From Pristionchus mayeri (Eukaryota; Nematoda; Chromadorea; Rhabditida; Neodiplogasteridae): a DNA stretch of 64,000 nt. Each line of letters begins with the position of its first letter. Within the stretch, counting starts at the first letter, position 1. The stretch spans positions 10,044,001-10,108,000 of the forward strand of contig BTRK01000001.1 of assembly GCA_036245805.1 (NCBI GenBank). Direction: 5' to 3'. Under the pieces are notes generated by a model. The model searched no databases. It was not told the DNA's origin and worked only from the letters and a program-made list of their open reading frames with translations. Both the position numbers and the translations under genes were made by a program. Below, one piece after another: positions 55,996-64,000 of this stretch.

Positions 55996-58900
55996 TATAG
56001 TAAAATAAAGTTACGATTACGCAGATAATGCATGTCGGAGAAGTGTCGTTCGCTCTCTTTTTGGATTCCAAATGGACACGCTCCAGTATGCTTGCAGATG
56101 AAATCACTCCAGTAGGACACTGATACTGCGCGCTCCTTAGTTGATCACTTAGTAATTAATATCGTATTGTTACAACGTATTACGTAATATATAATAACGG
56201 TTTTACAGTTATTGTTTTATGTTAAAATACGTCGTTGCAGATGACCATATTAGTGCCAAGTATATTTGAATGTATATTTGTAATTATACCCCAAATACCA
56301 ATAATACAATGCATTGCCGTACCTCATCAATACCAATTCCGGCAAGCTACGTTCGGTTGTTAAATATCAGATTCCACAGAGCTCCACGATCGGACTAAAT
56401 TTTTGAAAATCCACAACAAATCAACGCACGTGACAGTTTACGCGAGATAAATCATGCGGATGCAGCCTTACCGGATCAGCTTTTCTAGGATATTCATACC
56501 CTCGTATTATATCATCGCAAAATGTTTCCGAACAATCAGGTTTGGTGAAAGTCGGAAAGAGCTTGAGCGTGAACACTTTCGGCTGTTAGTCTCAAATAAT
56601 AAATTTAATTTGGAAATTGATTTATTAATGCTAAATACTTACACGATACATCGATCATCCAGACATCGTTGTCGGAGATGCTGTGAAATTCTTGGCCAGG
56701 CGAAGTGAGGGAGGGTTGTATGCAAATGTGGACCAATCGATCATCAAACAGTGCGTCCACTTGTATTATCGCGAGATTGGATGTTATGAACTAAACAAAT
56801 CCTTTTAATCAGACAAAAAAATAATTTCGAAAATATATTGTCCGTTCATGTCAACATATACCTTTCCCTCATTCTCCTCATCCTTCATTACGGTTACTTG
56901 AATGTGCTCAACTCCGTAAGTGAGGAAAGATGTTTTGTCCTGCCACCATTGCCGCAACACAGTCTGCACTCGAAGGTGCTGCCCGGCTAAATGGCTTCAT
57001 GACCATCCCTATGAGCACGAGACATCACAATAAGTCACACGTTTTGTATCGCTCATTCCTTTATCGCACTTTATTGTTAGTGTGGGAAACGAAATATTTG
57101 AAAGATTTTGAATAATTTCATCCATTGTGATGTTCTGTTTATATGTTTTTTACACATTTTTAGGAGAGGTAGCGACCACGATTACCGTATACTTACACTA
57201 GGCCGTTCTGTTTCACACTCCCCACTGAGTGCCCACTGTGCGACCAACAGTTAGCTTTGCCATATAAAGTGAAACGAAACCGTACGTACACGATCCTCAT
57301 TACAGGGTGTCGCAAAATTACCCGGACTCATATCTGTCGTTCAGTCAAATACCTTTACAAGAGCCGCTCATTTTGTCAATAGCATTATTATTATGATGGA
57401 CCACTATGCTATATTTCCCATTCGTTTTGCGTGAATTGCCCTGCCCGTTGTTACGATATCTCTTGAGGAAACCAACAATGCACTATTCCGAGAGGGTACT
57501 CTCACGCATGAGCGCAGTGATGGGCCTGAATTTTTTAATAGCGATATCTTAACCCACTATTACGTATGATAAATCGATTGTATGTAACAAGTACTAATAG
57601 GATAATACAAGACTAGCCGATATTTCACTTCACTTTTTCCCTAACATCGTTGAAAACAGTTGAATTTGAGTGTACATCTGTGTACGGTTCGACCTAGAAT
57701 ATCTTCCCCGCAACGAATGGCTGGTTCTTGACACCATCGCTTTACATTTACCTAAACGTGTGTGTTACAATATTCGAAGAAGAGAGGAAACGGTAAAGAC
57801 TGGACTGGCATCGATGGTATCAATAATTGAGAGCATTTACCATTGCCGCGGATTCATCCACCTATGGTTCGAAAATCAGTGTATTGCAAGGTGCGGAGCC
57901 AGAAACCAAATTAAGGTTGCGTTATTTTGCTATTGCTATGTGCTTATTTTAGAGCGGGTGCAACATTCTCGAATGGTAATTTATCCTCGATTTTTTAATA
58001 ATTTCAATAATTGCTCGATTTTTCTCTTTATTCACTCTCCTAGGAAAATGGGGCCCTGTAGAGCCAACTCAATAACATAAATAGAACATATTTGACTTAT
58101 TGCGTTTAGAAAAGAAAATATAAAGCCAAACTTAAATGATAGGAGAACGCAGCGAATTGTTTTATTAAAACATCAACTCAGCTGAAAAAAATCGATTTTT
58201 ATGACTTCATGAAAGTGAGTTGTTTCTCATTGATGAGGAACCTGATATAATTATCATCTAGACTAGTAATTAGTTCAATGATTGATCATTAAACACACTG
58301 AGTTTAAAAGTTCAGTCTCTACTAGTCTAGCTCTGGTAGGCTGGCAAATTTGAAATTTGCTGCGGCAATCTTAGGTTCGTATTCAGACTATTTCTAAAAC
58401 TATCCTTAAGGATCCGAATGAAGTTAATCAAAACCAGCCTAGTATTACATAGCTCTGGACTTGAACTATCTACTCTATATGCACGATAGCCGAGGATTAA
58501 ATTGTGAAGGAGTTATACTCCAAAATGTGAGTCCGGGTAATTTTGCGACACCCTGTACAGCATGCTTCGTCGCGAGAACGTGTCTGTCCGATATTATGGC
58601 ACTTATAATTCTCAATCATTTCAGAGAGGAATTTGAAAACTTATCTCCAAATGTTTGGTCCGTGTCAACATGGCGGGGAGTCACATATCAGCTGTGATCG
58701 CGAGATCTGAACAAATTTGTTTTTTCTAATAATCAATGTGACGCAATATTTGCACGAAATACAACTTCTTTACGTTGACAATATTTCAGAAACAAAAGGA
58801 AGCATTCATACGATACATTTTTCGCCATGTATCTGTACTTTCTCTTGTTATTTCCAACTGAATGTAGTACAGAAATAATTAGCGCTAGATCGTATCAAAA

Positions 58901-59078
58901 CTATCGCGTCATGCCGCCTTTGATACATGTCTTTGATATATCCTAGTGCCGAAATAATAACACATCGCACATACTTTCTGCCACATCCGGTTCGCCATGA
59001 TTTCCACGATTTGAGACTATCCATCTCACAATTTGCAATCGTTAGAAAAAAGAGGACGACGAAAAGGAAAGGAGCCAT
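55996..59078 (-). pseudogene. S1-like serine protease homologue gene 3, in-frame stop, Ser lost
   Basis: Exon 1 (58975-59078) gives a strong signal peptide, MAPFLFVVLFFLTIANCEMD, then a Cys-containing lead. Later exons: 56862-56978 (LRVQTVLRQWWQDKTSFLTY), 56643-56790 (NLAIIQVDALFDDRLVHICI), about 56450-56545 (PDCSETFCDDIIRGYEYPRK), about 56310-56397 (SDRGALWNLIFNNRT) and a C-terminal exon ending at 55996 (SYWSDFICKHTGAC). The GDSGG core is SDRGA, so the catalytic Ser is Arg, and an in-frame TAG follows at 56347-56349. The Asp region NDIAL is NLAII. A 1.25-kb transposon occupies an intron. Probably a pseudogene of a protease homologue; exon joins are approximate. Confidence 0.6.
57303..58555. 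mobile_element. 1.25-kb TA-flanked TIR element in protease homologue 3
   Basis: CAGGGTGTCGCAAAATTACC at the left and its inverted copy at the right, extending through CGGACTCA, with TA at 57301-57302 and 58556-58557. This is the pattern of Tc1/mariner elements. The interior has a 136-codon frame (57670-58080) without transposase motifs, so it is non-autonomous. Confidence 0.88.
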
Positions 59079-59325
59079 TGAGAAATGGTTTGAATGAAAT
59101 GATTTGATGCTTTACATACATTTTTCTCATACTGAATCACGTTTGATTGTTGCTAAATCGATCCTTTGTACCTCGTACAGGACGGAGATGCCGTTATTCC
59201 TGAACTGAATATGTGTTTCTGAAAAAGTGCATGCATTCAAGTAATCGAATTTTGCAATAAATTGTCTTGTCTCTGTCTGATCTCATCAATGTTGAGCATG
59301 ATCGGATGGAAAATACAATTTATTC

Positions 59326-61153
59326 TCACTCTTTCTTCAGACTCACATATTTCCTGTGCACTTTTCTCGAACAGAAGCGGCAACTAATAAAGCAGCAAGT
59401 GCCTATCAATCCAACAATTGCTAGTGTGATAACAGCAAGAAAGACGAAAACATCGATGAGATAATACTGGATGAAATTGAGATTTCGTCCCTCGTGATCC
59501 AGCATGCGCAGAGGTCCATAGCGAGCTAGGAATTCCATGTTCCGCACAAGTTTCTGTAATGAAACATAAGTAATTTATTGAATATTTCTGAAAACTTGAT
59601 TGTCATTAACTTTAATTTTGCATAAATAGTCTTACTTACCTCCTTGGCAGAGATAGGCCGGTCCTTGAGCATTGCTGCCACGTGTTTTGCTTTGATCGTG
59701 TACCTGGAACAGATTCGGTGAGAAATCGTGTAGAAATCATCGCTAAATGCTGAAATTGCAAGGATCTCACTCTTCATTCTCCAGCAGGTCTCGAATAGCT
59801 TCCTTCAGGCGCTCATCTTGCTCGAGATCGCTGAATTGCATGATCTCGCCTGAAATAACCGAATTGTTGTTTTTTGTCCTTGCTTATTTTGTGAAAATCG
59901 CGTTCGTGTACAACCAGCACGTATTTCTCCTGGAAAATTACATAAAAACTCATTGTTAGCATCACCAAACATTCCAAGATATTCGCAATTAATCTCGTAG
60001 GATGTTATGGCAATTTATTGTAAGGTGGTCTCACCCAATCCCGCCCGCTTGATCATCGCCGCATTTCGGTGCTGATCGCCCTGGGTAGGCATCATCAACA
60101 TCGGTTTGCCGGAAAATATGGTAAAGAAATCAAAGTGCATATGTCTCGCATGTCCTTCCATAATGTACACTCTCTCAAGATATACATAGCATCTCAAACT
60201 TAGAAAACTATAGGAATTCTTAACAGAACCTACCGTTTTGAACAATGTAAAGCACTGACCAGCATAAGCTGCTTCCAGTGTGCTTCCCTGTCCTCCGTGG
60301 GTGATGAATGCAGTGAGACGAGGGTCGTCTGCAGAGGGCAAAGATGGTCATTTATGTTGAAGCTCGACCTATAGAGTGGCTATGAATGATGTACTTCCCC
60401 TTCCTTTGCTAGTTTCTGGCTAATTCTAACATTGGATAACAACTAACTGAGCAAAGCTACTTGCGGAAGCCATGTTGTCTCCACAATGTTGTTGATTCCT
60501 TGAGATACATTGTGGTCGGGATTCTGAATACACGGCGTTTTATTGGTATATTTCCAGCATTATCTCCGAGATAAAGATCGATAATAACAAAATGTTTGTG
60601 AGTCATTCGTTCTGCTCTTTAACTGCTCACAGTCCCTCTAGAAAATACCTTGGAATCTTGACATATTTCACACCTCATATTTCCAGATGAAGGTCACGTC
60701 GTAAAACTTCGATAGCGCGTTTCGTATCGTTGTCTTGTATATTTCCGGCATTCGACTCGCGCGGATGTACGTGCCAAATGAGAGAATCACAGTCCGATTA
60801 CGGCGGTCGAGCACTGAGGACCAGTACTGCAATAGAGATGGCTTTACAAGAAAATTTCCTCGTCATTATTCCATTTTGTGGATGGTTAGACCGGTAAAGA
60901 AACAAGAATAATGAAGAGGGTCAATTCTAACGAGGTCATACAACTACTGCAAACATTATGATCAGATATATTGCGAGAAAGAGATAGTAGAGGTGCAAAA
61001 TGAATGATGAAAGATAGTAACCTCATCGAGTAGCTCCGCCTCGGTGGCCATTGCTATTCCTCCAATGTCGATCACTCTATGCACGGTGGGACGAGGATAG
61101 TCGAGCAGGGGTTCCGAGTTGAGGAACATGAGCGAGTTGTTGGCCACAATATC
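59326..61153 (-). CDS. UDP-glycosyltransferase (UGT), C-terminal part
   Basis: Membrane-anchored ER enzyme that transfers sugar from UDP-sugar to lipophilic substrates, phase II detoxification. Exons: 61022-61153 (SLMFLNSEPLLDYPRP), 60674-60826 (TVILSFGTYI ... VTFIWKYE), 60448-60523 (NPDHNVSQGINNIVETTWLP), 60260-60328 (DPRLTAFITHGGQGSTLEAA), 60035-60119 (GKPMLMMPTQGDQHRNA), 59771-59849, 59640-59703 and 59326-59553. The UGT signature with the donor-binding FITHGG...GDQ is present, and the last exon has the transmembrane helix plus a basic tail (SRKVHRKY). The acceptor of exon 60035-60119 reads ccg instead of cag; the preceding intron is, however, open in frame. The first 220 residues are not in the window. 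Confidence 0.88.
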
Positions 61154-61183
61154 CTGTTCAAAGGTAGGATTAGAACGCACGAC

Positions 61184-62238
61184 ATATGAGAGGAATCGCG
61201 AGAGAATCGACCACCATTGGGGGGGTAGGAGGAAATGGAAAATCAATAATTTTAAAAATTCTGTAAAAAATACCAAAAGTACTTTAAACTATGCTCTTTC
61301 AAACTGCGTCGGCCAAATATTTTTATAAATTTTATTTTTCGAGTACGAGCGTCTCGAACTTGACACCCTGCACTAAAACTAGTGAAGTGCATCTCAGGTA
61401 AATGATCATAACTTGCTTTAAAATTGAGCTAGAAACTTTTTCTTTGTTTAGAAAGATAGCTGAATGAATGCTCTACAATATTCATGCCAGAAGTTTCATT
61501 CTCAGCCCTGTCCCTGAATCAGGGTGGTTGGTTTTGTGAAAATATCGAATTTTCTTGATTTTCGGAAAAACGCATCTCCAGTTTTGTGGTGAAGTTGTGG
61601 TACCTACTGAGCAGTATTTATTCGCAAAAGCTCATATTTCTTATTCTTTGGGTTAAAAAATAGCGCTTGTTTTTGTGATGAGGGCGCACAGGTGGTTCTT
61701 CGAAATTTCGGTTTTCTGAGCTTGTACTCGTTTCAGTTGCACAGAACACGTGCGAAAATACTCAAAAGGGTTCATTTTCAGCATTTTTTCAGAAATATGA
61801 GCTTTTGCGAATAAATACTACTCATTAGGTACCACAACTTCACCACAAAACCGGAGATACGTTTTTCCGAAAATCAAGAAAAATCGTTTTTTTTTCACAT
61901 AACCAACCACCCTGATTCAGGGACAGGGCTGAGAATGAAACTTCTGGCATAAATGTTGTAGAGCATTCATTCAGCTATCTTTCTAAACAAAGAAACAGTA
62001 TGTAGCTCAATTTTAAAGCAAGTTATGATCATTTACCTGAGATGCACTTCACTAGTTTTAGCACAGGGTGTCAACTTCGAGACGCTCGTACTCGAAAAAT
62101 AATTTTTTTTTTTAATATTTGGCCGACGCAGTTTGAAAGAGTATAGTTTAAAGTACTTTTGGTACTTTTTACAGAATTTTTAAAATTATTGATTTTCCAT
62201 CCCACACGCGGTCGATTCTCTCGCGATTCCTCTCATAT
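61184..62238. mobile_element. 1.06-kb fold-back element upstream of the UGT exons
   Basis: ATATGAGAGGAATCGCGAGA starts a left arm (to about 61648) that recurs inverted from about 61785 to 62238, with small differences and a 140-bp spacer. It lies directly before the first visible UGT exon, presumably inside a UGT intron. No gene. Confidence 0.9.
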
Positions 62239-62331
62239 ATCACGCGTCTTCTGAGAGAATGCATGAAAACGGACACCACGCGGAACCAGGAGCCCCAACT
62301 TTCAGCAGTATCCACGAGATATTAGGTTGAA

Positions 62332-63543
62332 TAGAAAGTCTTTATCAACTTTTTATTTCCCTTCTTCTGACAATAAAGCACAAGAGCAAAATCAAACATA
62401 TGCACCATTGTTATCTACGACAAATCTCCAACGTTCAGGCAACTTATGGATTCCCTCCTTATAGAACCCATCTCGGCGCGAATCAAAATATTGCTTGAGT
62501 GCGGCCTCGATCGCCCCACGAGAAATGAAGGATCTCTGATCGAGATGACGGGTCAGATCCGAGAACAACCAATAATCCGAAGGGGCCAAGTCAGGAGAAT
62601 ACGGTGTATGAGGGAGAACCATCCAGCCTTATTTGGACAGCTCCTGCTTGACCTGCCGTGCAACATGGGGTCGGGCGTTATCGTGTTGATAGTACACTTT
62701 CTTGCCGTTCAGGGCAGATTGTGCGAATTTCTTCTTGAGATTCCGTAGTTGTTTAGTGTAGACATATTCAGTAATTATCCGCTTCTCGGGTAGGAGCTCC
62801 CAGTAAATCGGGCCATCCACCCCTCACCAGGCAGAGAGCAAGATTTTCATAGGGTGAAGGTCAGGCTTTGCGACGTCTTGTGGGGTCTCATTGGCATCCA
62901 CCCACTGTGCCCTCCTATGGTGATTCTCATAGCAGACCCACTTCTCGACCCCTGTTATGAGACGGTCCAACCATCGATCTCCAGCGTGAAGAGTGAGTAG
63001 AGAAAGGGAATCGTCGACACGGTGGTCAAACTGGTCTTGGGTCAATTTGTGGGGTATGAAACGGCCTAGCTTCTTCTTCTTGCCAATGGAGACCAATCAT
63101 TTTACGATGGTGCTTTGCGATACCCCAAGTGTGGCTGCCATGTCGCGGGTATTTGGGAAGGATCCAATTCCACTACGATCCGTAGCGCATCCAAATCCAG
63201 CTCGGGTGGCCTCCCAGACCGGTCATGATCATCCATGGAAAAGTCCCCCTGGTCTGGTAGTGAGTGGCATATGAATCGTACACTTCAGCCAACTGACGTT
63301 CCTATTCCTTCATTGTAGTGTGAGAGAGGAATACGAATAACAGAACGTTGCGGATGTGCAAGGCCGTGGGAACAAACATCGTGGTCTTACTAGTGGCAGA
63401 ATGAAAGGCGTGGAATGGGGAGTTGTTGACCACATAGTCCCTTTGTCATGAGTTATTCACTAGAGGCGAGGGAACACCAAAGGTATCCTGCACTGAGCAG
63501 TGATCGAGCAAAACAGTGGATAAAGACTTTCTGTTCAACCTAA
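62332..63543 (-). mobile_element. Dead mariner of a second family (copy D)
   Basis: TTAGGTTGAATAGAAAGTCT at the left and the inverted right end TTAGGTTGAACAGAAAGTCT, with TA at 62330-62331 and 63544-63545. The 1212-bp element has termini unrelated to copies A-C and carries a broken transposase. Confidence 0.92.
62392..63274 (-). pseudogene. Mariner transposase pseudogene, copy D
   Basis: Minus-strand pieces read KLGRFIPHKLTQDQ, GVEKWVCYENHHRRAQWVDA, YYQHDNARPHVARQ and PYSPDLAPSDYWLF, with 34 residues between the last two Asp residues, so D,D34D mariner. The first catalytic Asp is Val (GVEKW for the expected DEKW). Stop codons lie near 62820 and 62627 and the N-terminal part is out of frame. 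It cannot encode a working transposase. Confidence 0.92.
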
Positions 63544-63545
63544 TA

Positions 63546-64000
63546 ATTATGCCAGAGTATATTGGGTATGAGATGCGTTTATTTATATTTATTATCAAAT
63601 ATAAATAACTAGATGGCTTGATTTTCCATACATTTAATAGTCTGGTCCAAAGCCAGAAACCAAAACCAAAAAGTTTGTAATTTACGGCTCTGTGACCGAA
63701 ATCATATTTTTTCGAAGAAATCATGCCTATGCATTATCATATCATTGTTTTATATGATTTGGTTGCAAATGATCCATGAAAATTACGAAAATATAAATTC
63801 ATGAAAACCAAAGCAATTTTTTTTTTTAAGTTGCAAAATGCTTTCCATTCGAGTCATTTAGAGTTATGTTACTTATTTATGATGTTTTCGCCAATATGTT
63901 CATGTTTTGGAGCTTTTATCCGATGATTTTCAGAAAAGTGATTTTGAAATTGATCGAGTTGGACGCTATTTTCGCCTTGGGAAGACCACTTGTCACCCTA
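63546..64000. other. No gene seen
   Basis: AT-rich sequence at the window end. No exon, repeat or RNA gene recognised. Confidence 0.35.

Noticed and set aside
57670..58080. 136-codon frame in the 1.25-kb TIR element as a transposase
   Set aside because: No mariner or Tc1 catalytic motif; composition looks random.
1..64000. CRISPR array, prokaryotic operon or phage system
   Set aside because: The genes carry spliceosomal introns and metazoan protein families; repeats found are transposon ends, not spaced CRISPR units.

Overview
This window reads as nuclear DNA of a nematode, plausibly a diplogastrid such as Pristionchus. That placement is inference. It rests on small introns with T-rich 3' ends (tttcag, ttccag), a lineage-type expansion of sigma-class glutathione S-transferases, a transthyretin-like secreted protein, divergent S1 (DUF316-type) protease homologues, a UDP-glycosyltransferase, and many TA-flanked mariner-type elements. 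There are no bacterial features, no CRISPR array and no rRNA.

1-10.6 kb is repeat territory: the right part of a palindromic element, an intact mariner (copy A, 1369-2609), a 151-bp mariner-ended MITE, an orphan last exon of a transthyretin-like gene, and an 842-bp unit present three times. One copy lies on + (4594-5435). Two inverted copies sit in a 979-bp-period tandem array inside a TIR element (5895-9118).

10.6-32 kb is a head-to-tail array of nine sigma-class GST loci on +, all sharing one seven-exon design (exon lengths usually 41, 92-113, 93, 125, 75, 147 and 60 nt). Copies 2, 3, 4 and 9 are open. Copy 1 has a one-base frameshift, copy 5 has three or more lesions, copy 6 one in-frame stop, copy 7 no last exon, and copy 8 a four-base frameshift. 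Several copies have a TATA box. Copies 8 and 9 share a distal promoter block that recurs at 32.17 kb with no gene behind it, the likely trace of a lost tenth copy. A 1.56-kb TIR element sits in the last intron of copy 3. Between copies 3 and 4 lies a dead mariner (copy B) carrying a 5'-truncated LINE and a hAT-like MITE with a perfect 8-bp target duplication.

32-48 kb is dense with fold-back and TIR elements: a hairpin with a tRNA-like core, a fold-back with nearly 440-bp arms and TTAA ends, a 3.4-kb element whose long arms are made of GCGGTCCC repeats and which hosts mariner copy C, and a 0.9-kb TA-flanked element. That last element cuts off a tyrosine-phosphatase-like gene whose active-site loop is degenerate. 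An RTE-like reverse transcriptase (45.5-46.9 kb) lies between 90-100-bp inverted repeats.

48-61 kb holds host genes on -: a complete six-exon transthyretin-like gene, three successive divergent trypsin-like genes (the first keeps the GDSG motif, the other two have lost it), and the C-terminal half of a UDP-glycosyltransferase. The window closes with a 1.06-kb fold-back and a dead mariner of a second family (62332-63543). The GSTs and the UGT would both act in phase II detoxification; the TTR-like and S1-like proteins look secreted. No operon is evident.
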